Below, piece after piece: positions 9,321-17,592 of a stretch of 64,000 nt of DNA; the first letter of the stretch is position 1, and each line of letters starts with the position of its first letter. A program made the position numbers and the translations under genes. Below the pieces are notes generated by a model, which saw nothing but the letters and a program-made list of their open reading frames with translations, searched no databases and was not told the origin of the DNA. The DNA comes from an uncultured Treponema sp. (lineage in GTDB: Bacteria > Spirochaetota > Spirochaetia > Treponematales > Treponemataceae), in assembly GCA_946186185.1 (NCBI GenBank), contig CAMHMJ010000011.1:17929-81928 (forward strand), in the 5' to 3' direction.

Positions 9321-9911
9321 ATGCCATTTGAATTCAAAAAATGCGAAATTGACGGACTTTACGAGATTCAGCCAAAGATTTTTGGCGATAACCGGGGTTA
9401 TTTCCTCGAAACTTACAGCGAAAAGGACTTTTTTGATGCAGGACTTAAAATGAAGTTCGTGCAGGACAATCAGTCCAGCTCTACAAAGGGAGTTTTGCGC
9501 GGTCTTCATTTCCAGACAAAACACCCTCAGGGAAAACTTGTTCGCGCACTTTACGGACAGGTTTACGATGTTGCAGTTGACCTCCGCCTTGGAAGTGCAA
9601 CTTTCGGAAAATATTACGGCGTAGTTCTTGACTGCGAAAAGCAGAATATGTTCTACATTCCGGAAGGTTTTGCTCACGGCTTCTGCGTTCTTACCGACCT
9701 TGCTGTTTTCGCTTACAAGTGCACGGATTTCTATCATCCGGAAGACGAGGGCGGCCTCATGTGGAACGATCCTGTCATCGGCATCGACTGGGAAAAAGTT
9801 CTCCCGGGAATTACTCAGACAGCAAACTTAAGCGAGAAGGATAAAAAACACGCTCCCTTCAGTCTGGAAAACAGATATTTCGATTTGAACGGAAAATGGA
9901 TTGGTAAATAG
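9321..9911 (+). CDS. rfbC: dTDP-4-dehydrorhamnose 3,5-epimerase
   Basis: 196 residues, usual length for RmlC. Double epimerisation of dTDP-4-keto-6-deoxyglucose at C3 and C5. Family landmarks: NRGYFLETYSEKDF, QDNQSSSTKGVLRGLHFQ with the active-site His and Arg, YIPEGFAHGFCVL in the cupin core, and the late Tyr/Trp region WNDPVIGIDW. The ATG follows a weak GAGG. It lies 9 bp upstream of rfbB, so translation of both is probably coupled. Confidence 0.97.
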   Translation: MPFEFKKCEIDGLYEIQPKIFGDNRGYFLETYSEKDFFDAGLKMKFVQDNQSSSTKGVLRGLHFQTKHPQGKLVRALYGQVYDVAVDLRLGSATFGKYYGVVLDCEKQNMFYIPEGFAHGFCVLTDLAVFAYKCTDFYHPEDEGGLMWNDPVIGIDWEKVLPGITQTANLSEKDKKHAPFSLENRYFDLNGKWIGK

Positions 9912-9920
9912 GAGAAATAA

Positions 9921-11081
9921 ATGCGAAAATTAAAAAATATTCTTGTAACTGGTGGAGCTGGTTTTATCGGCTGTAACTTTATCCACTATCTTTTCGGGCT
10001 TTCTAACAGTGGAACGGACCTTTTCAACGATGCGGATTTTACCGGCCGTGTTATCAATATAGACTGCCTTACTTATGCCGGAAACCTTGAATCTTTAAAA
10101 GATGTTGAAGAAAAGTACGGAAGTGGTTTCGACAGGCTCAACCACCGCGAGTTCTGCAGTGAACAGCGTTATTTCTTCGAAAAAGTTGATATCTGCGACC
10201 GTGCTGAAATTGAACGCATTTTCAAACAGTACGATATCGACACAGTAATTCATTTTGCGGCTGAAAGTCATGTAGACCGTTCAATTCTGGGACCGGAAGC
10301 TTTCATGAAAACAAATGTAATGGGAACTTACACACTTCTTGATGTTGCACGAAAATACTGGAATGTTTCCCTTGATAATCCTCGGGACGATGTTCTTTTC
10401 CATCATATTTCAACTGACGAAGTTTACGGTTCCCTTGGCGAAACAGGTTACTTCCTTGAAACAACTCCTTATGATCCGCGCTCTCCTTATTCTTCAAGTA
10501 AGGCTTCCAGCGACCATATTGTAATGGCTTACTATCACACATACGGTCTTCCGATCACACTTTCAAACTGCACGAACAACTACGGTCCGTTCCAGTTCCC
10601 GGAAAAACTCCTTCCGCTTATGATTTCAAACATCAAGGACGGAAAAAATCTTCCGGTTTACGGAAAAGGTGACAACATCCGTGACTGGATTTATGTTGAA
10701 GACCACAACCGCGGCGTCTGGGATATCGTAAGAAAATCTCCGGCCGGCGAAAAATGGAATCTTGGCGGCGAAAACGAATGGCAGAACATCAAGCTTCTTA
10801 ATAAAGTTATCGATCTTACTTCAAAGGAAATCGGAAAAGATGCTGAAGATGTACGAAAAACCATCACTTATGTAAAAGACCGTCCTGGTCACGACAAACG
10901 CTATGCCATCGACTGCACAAAAGCAAAAACAAAACTTGGCTGGCAGCGCAAAATGACTTTCGAAGAAGGCCTCCTTGCAACAATCCGCTGGTACTTAAAC
11001 CACGGCGAATGGATCAGCCACATCCAGAGCGGCGCTTACAAAGACTGGATTAGCAAGAATTACACGGAACAAGGTCGTTAG
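9921..11081 (+). CDS. rfbB: dTDP-glucose 4,6-dehydratase
   Basis: 386 residues, extended SDR fold. NAD-binding motif TGGAGFIG at the N-terminus, HFAAESHVDRS, the catalytic STDEVYG (Thr-Asp-Glu) and YSSSKAS (Tyr-x3-Lys) are all present. It converts dTDP-glucose to dTDP-4-keto-6-deoxyglucose, the substrate of RfbC. It is about 30 residues longer than many homologues, with extra residues after the N-terminal strand (SGTDLFNDADFTG). GGAG lies just upstream of the ATG. Confidence 0.97.
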   Translation: MRKLKNILVTGGAGFIGCNFIHYLFGLSNSGTDLFNDADFTGRVINIDCLTYAGNLESLKDVEEKYGSGFDRLNHREFCSEQRYFFEKVDICDRAEIERIFKQYDIDTVIHFAAESHVDRSILGPEAFMKTNVMGTYTLLDVARKYWNVSLDNPRDDVLFHHISTDEVYGSLGETGYFLETTPYDPRSPYSSSKASSDHIVMAYYHTYGLPITLSNCTNNYGPFQFPEKLLPLMISNIKDGKNLPVYGKGDNIRDWIYVEDHNRGVWDIVRKSPAGEKWNLGGENEWQNIKLLNKVIDLTSKEIGKDAEDVRKTITYVKDRPGHDKRYAIDCTKAKTKLGWQRKMTFEEGLLATIRWYLNHGEWISHIQSGAYKDWISKNYTEQGR

Positions 11082-11134
11082 TTTTTATAAATATTTTGAA
11101 GTATGAAATATAATTTATAACCAGTCTTTGTAAA

Positions 11135-11226
11135 CTTGCAAAAGTGGGACGCAGGCAAAAATTAAGGAGGTACCCTTGCAGGGAGTTACCTTGATTTTTG
11201 CCGTCGCTGGGACCCGCTTTTGCAAG
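11135..11226. repeat. Long imperfect hairpin upstream of rfbD
   Basis: The left arm begins CTTGCAAAAGTGGGAC (11135) and the right arm ends GTCCCGCTTTTGCAAG-like (to 11226); inner parts GGCAAAAATTAAGG and CCTTGATTTTTGCC also pair. Total stem near 40 bp with mismatches around a short CCCTTGCAGGGA centre. It could be an mRNA-stabilising, attenuating or MITE-like element; an integron attC site was considered and rejected. Confidence 0.7.
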
Positions 11227-11276
11227 TTATAGACAGAATAATTAAAAAATTATGTTTCATAATTAGGAATCGAGCT

Positions 11277-12332
11277 ATGATTTGGTTAATTGGAAATAAA
11301 GGAATGCTGGGAACGGAAATTGCCCGCCAGCTTACAGAAAACAAACTTGATTTCGTGGGAACAGACCGCGATGTAGACTTTACCGACATGGCTTCCCTTG
11401 AAAGCTTTGTAGACGGTAAAAATATCGACTACATCATAAACTGTGCCGCTTACACCGCCGTAGACAAGGCTGAAAGTGAGCCGGAACTTGCTGCAAAGCT
11501 GAATGCAGTCGGTCCGCAGAATCTGGCTGAAATTGCAAACAGACTGGATGCAACCCTGATTCATATTTCAACGGACTATGTATTTGACGGAACCGGCGAC
11601 ACTCCGCGAACGGAAGATATGCTTCCGTCTCCAATCGGTGTGTACGGAGCAACAAAGTGTAACGGAGAAACCGCCGTTATCATGTGCTGCAAAAAATACT
11701 ACATCCTCCGAACCGCATGGCTTTACGGCTGGGCGGGAAAAAACTTTGTCTACACCATGATTAAGGCAATGAACACCCACGACGCCGTAAAGGTTGTGAA
11801 CGACCAGAAGGGAACTCCGACTTTTGCCGGCGACCTTGCGGGTGTTATTATTAAGATAATGGAAAAGAATGCAGGCCCTCAGACTGGAGCTGACGGAAGC
11901 GGAGCCGCTGAATCTGCGGAAAAAACTACCGGAGCTGCTGAAACAGCTGAACCTGCCGTGCCATACGGAATTTACCACTGCACCGACCTTGGAGAAATTA
12001 CCTGGTGGGATTTTACCAACGAAATCAAAAAGCAGGGAATCGAGAAGGGCTGGATAAACGAAAGGGGAAAAGCCTGCGTTGTAAATCCGTGCACCTCGGA
12101 CGAATACCCGACACCGGCAAAACGTCCGGCATACAGCGTTCTTTCCAAGGACAAAATCCAAGCTGCTCTGGGAATTACGCTTCCGGACTGGAAGGAAAGT
12201 CTTGGCGTGTTCCTGAGCTCGCCGCTTTTTGACAAGTCCCGGATTGAAGCGGAAGCGGCTCCAAAGACTGAACCAAAGCCGGCTGAGAAAAATGGATTTA
12301 CAGGCTTCTTCAGCAAACTTTTCAAGAAATAG
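11277..12332 (+). CDS. rfbD: dTDP-4-dehydrorhamnose reductase
   Basis: 351 residues from the ATG at 11277 (preceded by AGGAATCGAG); an upstream in-frame start at 11220 would fall in the hairpin and is less likely. SDR landmarks: GNKGMLGTEIARQL, INCAAYTAVDKAE, STDYVFDG, YGATKCNGE. It reduces the 4-keto group using NAD(P)H to give dTDP-L-rhamnose. Unusual: an Ala/Glu-rich low-complexity insert of about 30 residues (GADGSGAAESAEKTTGAAE) in the substrate half, and a roughly 30-residue Lys/Pro-rich C-terminal tail ending FFSKLFKK that most RmlD lack. Part of the rfb set but separated from rfbB by 195 bp. Confidence 0.93.
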   Translation: MIWLIGNKGMLGTEIARQLTENKLDFVGTDRDVDFTDMASLESFVDGKNIDYIINCAAYTAVDKAESEPELAAKLNAVGPQNLAEIANRLDATLIHISTDYVFDGTGDTPRTEDMLPSPIGVYGATKCNGETAVIMCCKKYYILRTAWLYGWAGKNFVYTMIKAMNTHDAVKVVNDQKGTPTFAGDLAGVIIKIMEKNAGPQTGADGSGAAESAEKTTGAAETAEPAVPYGIYHCTDLGEITWWDFTNEIKKQGIEKGWINERGKACVVNPCTSDEYPTPAKRPAYSVLSKDKIQAALGITLPDWKESLGVFLSSPLFDKSRIEAEAAPKTEPKPAEKNGFTGFFSKLFKK

Positions 12333-12448
12333 AAATATTTGAGCCGGGCGTTGCGGGAGAGAGAAGAAGCTGTGCTTCTTCCTGATGAATCGGAAGCCGT
12401 TAAAAAATCTGCGAAAGCAGATTTTAGGCTGTCTTCTTTTGTCCCCGC

Positions 12449-12478
12449 AAGGAGGGGCTCCTCCTTTCTTTTTTTATT
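12449..12478 (+). terminator. Rho-independent terminator after rfb cluster
   Basis: AAGGAGG (12449-12455), loop GGCT, CCTCCTT (12460-12466), then TCTTTTTTTATT. A perfect 7-bp stem with a T tract; the remaining 12333-12621 gap has no gene-like frame. Confidence 0.85.
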
Positions 12479-12621
12479 ATCGTGTTAGAAAATATCTCAA
12501 AATGTCTAAAATATAATACATCGCACAATCTACAGACAATATCTCTTAAAAAAATCTCTAATCTGCGGCGCAAAATTTCCGACAAACGAAGTAACAAATC
12601 GTTTTTGACGGGGATTTTTAT

Positions 12622-13524
12622 ATGAAAAAGACATTTTTAGCTTTGGCAGGAGTTTTATTTTGCTCTGTTTTTGCATTTTCTCAGGAAATGAAGGGGTCGA
12701 TTGATACGGAATATCTTTCCGGCGAAGAAAATGCTTCTTATACGGAATGGACGGGCGGTTATTCGCCGAGCGAAATCAATACTCGTGCTCAGATTAAAGA
12801 TATCGGTCGCCGTCTTGCAAACGGAATTATTTATCAGGAAACTGAACAGCAGGATCCGTTCCCGTTCAATAAGGGAAATCCGGCTTACAAATACAGTGCA
12901 GCCCGCGTGTACGGCGGTACAAAGCGTGGTGCTGATGTAATTCTGATTGGAGAAACTGCAACGGTTGATACAATCAAATGTCTGAAGATGATTCTTCAGG
13001 GTTATGTAGAAAATGCCTATGGTATTTCAGCAGGCGAGTCAGAGGCGGTTGCTCAGGCCCTCTGTAACTGGAATACAGCGCTTTATAAAAACCGTTCACT
13101 TTTGAATGAGTTTGAAGACGGTGTAAAAAATGCCTTCAGCGGTTACAGTTCAAAAACCGGTCTTTCAACTTCTTACCGCGACTGGAAAAAATCGGTGCTT
13201 GTAATTCCACACCTGTTCACTCAGGTTCAGGTTGAAGCTGAAGAGACAGCATATGAAGAGTCACAGTATGAATACCAGACAGAACCTGAGCCGGCACCGG
13301 TTGAAGAGTATGTTCCGGAGATAAAGCCTGAAACAAAGCCGGAATACAATTCGTATAATTCCAGCAACTCAAACAACAAGTACGGTCAGAATACAAAGAA
13401 TGTAAAAAATCCAAAGAAGAATAACAACAAGAAGCTGATAATTATTGCGGCGGCTTGTGGTGGAGCAGTTGCTCTGGCTGCAATAATAATACTAATGATG
13501 ATGAGGAAAAAAGACGATATTTAA
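12622..13524 (+). CDS. Secreted protein with C-terminal membrane anchor, unknown
   Basis: 300 residues. A clear Sec signal peptide (MKKTFLALAGVLFCSVFAFS, then Q-E) opens the protein. A Gln/Glu/Pro-rich low-complexity linker (about 205-245) and an Asn/Lys-rich stretch (about 250-270) precede a hydrophobic helix (about 271-293) ended by MRKKDDI, a stop-transfer pattern. So the folded domain (about 25-200) is probably held outside the inner membrane with a short cytosolic tail. The domain was not recognised. It is a single-gene unit closed by the terminator at 13685-13752. Confidence 0.7.
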   Translation: MKKTFLALAGVLFCSVFAFSQEMKGSIDTEYLSGEENASYTEWTGGYSPSEINTRAQIKDIGRRLANGIIYQETEQQDPFPFNKGNPAYKYSAARVYGGTKRGADVILIGETATVDTIKCLKMILQGYVENAYGISAGESEAVAQALCNWNTALYKNRSLLNEFEDGVKNAFSGYSSKTGLSTSYRDWKKSVLVIPHLFTQVQVEAEETAYEESQYEYQTEPEPAPVEEYVPEIKPETKPEYNSYNSSNSNNKYGQNTKNVKNPKKNNNKKLIIIAAACGGAVALAAIIILMMMRKKDDI

Positions 13525-13684
13525 AGTGAGCTTAGGGAGTGAGTTAGTCTGGAGCTTAATGATTGAGCTGACTTAGTGAGGCGGAGAACGGAAGCCTGTT
13601 TTGCCGGCGGTTGCAGTTGTAACCTTAATCCAGCAGGCAGGTTTTGATACTGAAATATCCAACGTCTTCGTTGATTAAATAAAT

Positions 13685-13752
13685 AAACGGCCTTGAACCG
13701 AGAAAAAGTACCTTAAAATTAGGGTGCGAAAGGTTTGAGGCCGTTTTTTTTT
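13685..13752 (+). terminator. Long-stem rho-independent terminator
   Basis: AAACGGCCTTGAACC (13685-13699) pairs with GGTTTGAGGCCGTTT (13732-13746) with two mismatches, followed by a nine-T run. The rest of 13525-13890 shows no credible gene; 13540-13600 has a GAGCTTA/GAGTTAG-type repetitive stretch only. Confidence 0.85.
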
Positions 13753-13890
13753 GTTTTGAAGGAGTTTACCGGGGCTGTACTTAGGGGGGGGGTAAAAAAG
13801 TATTATAAAGTATACAATATAAGATAGTTTCTAACTTGTTATTGTCAAAGCTTTACTATAGAATTGAAAAAAAAGTTTCAGGGGAACAAA

Positions 13891-14745
13891 ATGAAAATGC
13901 AGAAAGGTCTTGTGATGGAAGGCGGTGCCATGCGCGGAATGTTTACGGCCGGCGTGTGCGATGTGCTTCTGGAAAACGGAATTGATTTTGACGGGGCAAT
14001 CGGAGTTTCTGCGGGTGCCACCTTTGGCTGCAATTTCAAGTCAAAACAGATTGGACGGGCAATCCGCTACAACAAGCGCTTTTCCCGCAACTGGCGCTAC
14101 TGTTCTTTCCGTTCATTTTTTCTGACCGGCGATCTTTACGGTGCCGATTTCTGCTATAACCAGCTTCCGAATAAGCTGGACCCTTTTGATTATGAAGCCT
14201 ACATTTCAAATCCTCTGAAGTTTTATGCCGTGGCCTCGGATTGTCGCACTGGTCAGCCGGTTATTAAAGAGCTCAAAACCTGCGATGAAAAGGATCTGAC
14301 CTGGATGCGGGCCAGTGCCAGTATGCCCCTGGTTTCTCATGCTGTAAAAATTGACGGCTACGAGCTTTTAGACGGCGGCATGACAGAATCCATTCCCCTT
14401 AAAGCCTTTGAAGATATGGGTTATGAAAAGAACCTTGTTGTCCTGACTCAGCCCCGGGATTTTGTAAAAGAACCCAGCTCATCTCTTGGACTGATGAAGC
14501 TTGCCCTCAGAAAATATACAAAGATTTTTGAAGCAATGCAAAGGCGTCCTGATGTTTATAATCAGGAAAAGGCCTATGTTTTTGAGCGGGAAAAAGCCGG
14601 AAAGTGTTTTGTAATTTGCCCGGAAGTGTCGCTGGGAATCAGCCGCACCGAAAAAAATCCGGAGGAACTTGAGCGGGTCTACCAGCTGGGCAGGGCAGAA
14701 ATGCAGAAGAAGCTTGAGGAATTAAAGGACTTCCTTGGGGAATAG
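13891..14745 (+). CDS. Patatin-like phospholipase (YjjU-like)
   Basis: 284 residues from the ATG at 13891 (GGGGA five bases upstream; a longer TTG start at 13864 is rejected). Patatin fold: oxyanion glycines in EGGAMRGMFTAG, nucleophile elbow GVSAG (Ser at about residue 40), and the catalytic Asp in LLDGGMTESIP (about 161). Length and order match the YjjU/RssA-type bacterial patatins, cytosolic or membrane-associated serine lipid acyl hydrolases. No signal peptide. Substrate not determinable. Confidence 0.9.
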   Translation: MKMQKGLVMEGGAMRGMFTAGVCDVLLENGIDFDGAIGVSAGATFGCNFKSKQIGRAIRYNKRFSRNWRYCSFRSFFLTGDLYGADFCYNQLPNKLDPFDYEAYISNPLKFYAVASDCRTGQPVIKELKTCDEKDLTWMRASASMPLVSHAVKIDGYELLDGGMTESIPLKAFEDMGYEKNLVVLTQPRDFVKEPSSSLGLMKLALRKYTKIFEAMQRRPDVYNQEKAYVFEREKAGKCFVICPEVSLGISRTEKNPEELERVYQLGRAEMQKKLEELKDFLGE

Positions 14746-14899
14746 CAGGCAAAATGCGGTGGGGGAAGTCCCCCGCAACGCCTCCTTAATGATATCTTAG
14801 AGAAATAACCTTATTCTAAAAAGGTCCAAAAAATCTCGTATTGACTGTGTCAATTTTTGACACCTATGTATAGAAATCAACTTTATTGATTTTGAAGTT

Positions 14900-15395
14900 T
14901 CAAATAGAAAACCTTCGTCCAATACGGTACACGGATAAACTGACCGTCGCGCTGAACACTTTGTCTATCAGATTTGTAACTGTGCCTCCAAAGTATGCAG
15001 CAAATGAAAGATTATTGGTCACTACATATATACCTTGTACGGCGTTGTCTACCTGTGGGATTGTTGTGTTTGCAGAATAGAAAAAGTAGGAAATCGTGTC
15101 ACCAAGCACGGAATTGGCGATTGCAGCGATAAAACCAATCCACATGAAACTTTCGGTGGAGTAGGAAAAGCTGGAAGGCATTTTATTGCCTGTGTTTTCG
15201 TTCAGAGAGGAGTCCTTTCGGGTATGTTTCTTGCGTTCTGCCCGGAATACAAGCCATGCAACTACAGCCGTTGAAATATGACATACTGTAAACAGGATTC
15301 CGGTGTTTGCAAAAAAATATAGAAGAAAATTACTTGCCACGGCACATATAATTCCCGGTACAAGGTGTAAAAGCAGTCGGCGGTATTGCACGCCT
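14900..15395 (-). pseudogene. C-terminal remnant of a multi-pass membrane protein
   Basis: On the minus strand a frame ending at 14900 encodes about 160 plausible membrane-protein residues: hydrophobic segments near IICAVASNFLLYFFAN, STAVVAWLVF, WIGFIAAIANSVLGD and a final NLIDKVFSATVSL. The layout recalls the ending of ECF-transporter S components or LytS-type sensor domains, but this is tentative. No start codon with an RBS is found; reading upstream runs antisense into the opposite remnant at 15364-15846. The 5' end therefore appears deleted. Confidence 0.5.
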
Positions 15396-15846
15396 TGCTG
15401 GAAAAAGAAATTTCTGCAGTAGGGAATGTAAGCTGGCTTATGAACAGTCAAAAAATGGTGGTGCAAGCACAACAGGTGGGGGAAACTCAGTACGAAATGA
15501 AGAAGCTGAAAGACAAGCTGAACGGGAAGCTGCGGATGTAAAAATCAAGGATTTTGAATTTTCAACTGATGAAAATGAATTTTATAAGCAATTCATTGGG
15601 ATGAGTGAGGATTACAAGGTAGAATTGAAAAAAGGATCGCATTTTGCAGACCTTTACTATAACCGTATGGAAAAGGAGCTGAAGGTTGTAAAAGCAACAA
15701 ACGAAACTCTTTATGCCAAAATTCAGCCAATATTTGAGGAAATAAATGTGGCAAAAAAATCGAAGAAAAAGCGAAGCATAATCATAGGTATTATCTTTGC
15801 AGCCGCAGTCATAGGATATGTTATTTGGATTTATGCAATTAATTAA
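15364..15846 (+). pseudogene. 5'-truncated zinc-ribbon protein with C-terminal membrane helix
   Basis: The frame is open from 15352 and reads GKRNFCSRECKLAYEQSKNGG, part of a Cys-x3-Cys zinc ribbon, then a charged linker, and ends in a basic segment and one membrane helix (IIIGIIFAAAVIGYVIWIY). No ATG/GTG/TTG exists in frame before 15601, so only an 81-residue C-terminal piece could be translated normally. The first half of the zinc ribbon is missing. It meets the opposite-strand remnant back-to-back near 15350-15400. Confidence 0.55.
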
Positions 15847-15866
15847 TGTATAAAACACAAAGAAAA

Positions 15867-15900
15867 GCCTTAATAAAAAATTGAAACATTTTATTAAGGC
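15867..15900. terminator. Perfect 12-bp hairpin, possible terminator
   Basis: GCCTTAATAAAA (15867-15878) and TTTTATTAAGGC (15889-15900) with a 10-base loop. The minus-strand side continues TTTTCTTTG, so it could work better leftward; on the plus strand it ends with an A-rich stretch. Confidence 0.5.
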
Positions 15901-15956
15901 GAAAAAGGTCTGATTGTTGTACAGATATTATTCTTCAAAATTTTCAAAATCTGTGA

Positions 15957-15962
15957 TATATT
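15957..15962 (+). promoter_or_regulatory. -10 element for leaderless AAA-ATPase/nuclease gene
   Basis: TATATT lies 6 nt before the ATG at 15969; TTCAAA (15934-15939) is a 4-of-6 -35 at 17 bp. No ribosome binding site fits between, so the mRNA is probably leaderless. Confidence 0.5.
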
Positions 15963-15968
15963 TACCCT

Positions 15969-17537
15969 ATGGAACCAAGATATTTACCAATCGGAATTCA
16001 GGATTTTGAAAAGCTTCGCAAAGGAAATTATGTATACGTTGATAAAACGGAATATGTGTACGAGCTTACACGGACCAGTACGCCGTATTTTTTGAGCCGT
16101 CCCCGACGCTTTGGAAAAAGTCTTTTTATTTCCACTCTGGAAGCGTTTTTTCTTGGTAAAAAAGAGTTGTTCCATGGACTTAAAATCGAAAATCTTGAAA
16201 AAGAATGGACAGAATATCCGGTTTTAAAAATCAGTTTCGGTGGCGGCTCTTTTGAAAAAAGAGACCAGCTTGTTTCGTATATTGACTATATTCTTAGCGG
16301 TTACGAAGAACAGTACAATGTAGAAAAAAAATCTGAGAACTGTGCTGTAAGATTTGCAGAAGTAATAAAATCTCTGTATAAAACAACCGGAAAGCAGGTT
16401 GTTATTCTGATTGATGAATACGATAAACCGATTCTTGATGCAATTTATACGGAAGATGAAGAACTGAATCGTCAGGAATTAAAGAATTTATACGGACCTC
16501 TTAAAGAAAACGATCCCTGTATCCGTTTTCTTTTCATAACTGGAATTACAAAAATCAGTCATCTGAATATTTTCAGCGGTCTAAACCAGTTGAATGACAT
16601 AAGTTTAAGCAGGTTTTATTCTTCAATCTGTGGAGTTTCTGAAACAGAGTTGACAGAATATTTTATGCCGGAAATTGAAGACCTTGCAAAAGTTCAGGAA
16701 ATGACAGTTGAGGAAACAAAAGCAGAGCTTGCCAGGTTGTATGACGGCTATCATTTTACACACGATGTTGAGGGTGTTTATAATCCTTTCTGCCTTTTAA
16801 AATGTCTGTGGGGAAAGGATTTTGGCTTTTACTGGTTTGAAAGTGGAACTCCAACCTTGCTTATAAAAGCAATTCAGAATCAGCCGCTTGAGCTTTCTGC
16901 GATGGTAAATGGCCGGGAAGTAAAGGAATTTCAGTTTAAGGAATATGACCCGGTAAGCAGAAATATGCTTCCGATTATTTATCAGAGCGGCTACCTTACA
17001 ATAAAAGGCTATGATAAAGAAGACAGAACCTATTTTCTTGATTTTCCAAACCGGGAAGTAGAGGAATGTCTTATTGAGATTATTTTAAGAAAGTTTATCT
17101 CTGTTCCCTATGATGATATGGGACTTGAAATAAGCAATCTAAAAAATGCTATCCGAAACAAAGATATCGAAAGAATCTGTTTAATATTAAAGGCTGCTGT
17201 TGCTGACCTTCCTACGATTGTAAAAAAAGACATTTGTGAAAACTATTATGAATCGGTAACTCATTTAATTTTCAGGCTTACAGGTTTTTCTGTAGTTTCA
17301 GAGCTCCAGTCCGTTGCAGGGCGAAGCGATATTGTTCTTACCTCAAAGGATTCTGTTTTTATATTTGAACTAAAAATGGATAAGGGTAGAAACGCTGATG
17401 AAGTTGCTGCCGAAGCCCTTTCCCAGATTGATGCAAAGGGCTATTCCCAGAGATTTACCGTAAGCGGAAAACAGATGTTCAAGGTGGGAATAGTATTCTC
17501 CAGTGACGGAAAAGGACTCTTGAAGTGGAAATATTAG
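15969..17537 (+). CDS. Predicted AAA-ATPase with C-terminal PD-(D/E)XK nuclease domain
   Basis: 522 residues. Starts with the family hallmark LPIGIQDFEKLRKGNYVYVDKT-type sequence; Walker-A-like RPRRFGKSLF (about 43), Walker B VVILIDEYDKPI (about 144), and a C-terminal PD-(D/E)XK-like core GRSDIVLTS...VFIFELK (about 450-470). Proteins of this AAA-ATPase-like/PDDEXK_9 type are abundant in Treponema, Bacteroides and Clostridia; a role in mobile-DNA or conflict biology is suspected, not shown. No Shine-Dalgarno precedes the ATG. It is followed 55 bp later by the primase-helicase. Confidence 0.85.
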   Translation: MEPRYLPIGIQDFEKLRKGNYVYVDKTEYVYELTRTSTPYFLSRPRRFGKSLFISTLEAFFLGKKELFHGLKIENLEKEWTEYPVLKISFGGGSFEKRDQLVSYIDYILSGYEEQYNVEKKSENCAVRFAEVIKSLYKTTGKQVVILIDEYDKPILDAIYTEDEELNRQELKNLYGPLKENDPCIRFLFITGITKISHLNIFSGLNQLNDISLSRFYSSICGVSETELTEYFMPEIEDLAKVQEMTVEETKAELARLYDGYHFTHDVEGVYNPFCLLKCLWGKDFGFYWFESGTPTLLIKAIQNQPLELSAMVNGREVKEFQFKEYDPVSRNMLPIIYQSGYLTIKGYDKEDRTYFLDFPNREVEECLIEIILRKFISVPYDDMGLEISNLKNAIRNKDIERICLILKAAVADLPTIVKKDICENYYESVTHLIFRLTGFSVVSELQSVAGRSDIVLTSKDSVFIFELKMDKGRNADEVAAEALSQIDAKGYSQRFTVSGKQMFKVGIVFSSDGKGLLKWKY

Positions 17538-17580
17538 AGCTAAAGGAAATCGCATGTTGTAGTTCAATTAGCTCAATTGT

Positions 17581-17586
17581 TATAAT
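17581..17586 (+). promoter_or_regulatory. -10 element for leaderless primase-helicase gene
   Basis: Perfect TATAAT ending 6 nt before the ATG at 17593; only a weak TTGTAG is seen about 18 bp upstream. Confidence 0.5.
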
Positions 17587-17592
17587 TCAAAA

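Noticed and set aside
11135..11226. Integron attC site
   Set aside because: No paired core sites of the RYYYAAC/GTTRRRY kind at the ends, no integrase and no cassette array in the window.
14750..14785. Terminator after the patatin gene
   Set aside because: GGTGGGGGAAGTCCCCCGC forms a hairpin but lacks a T tract; kept only as an observation.
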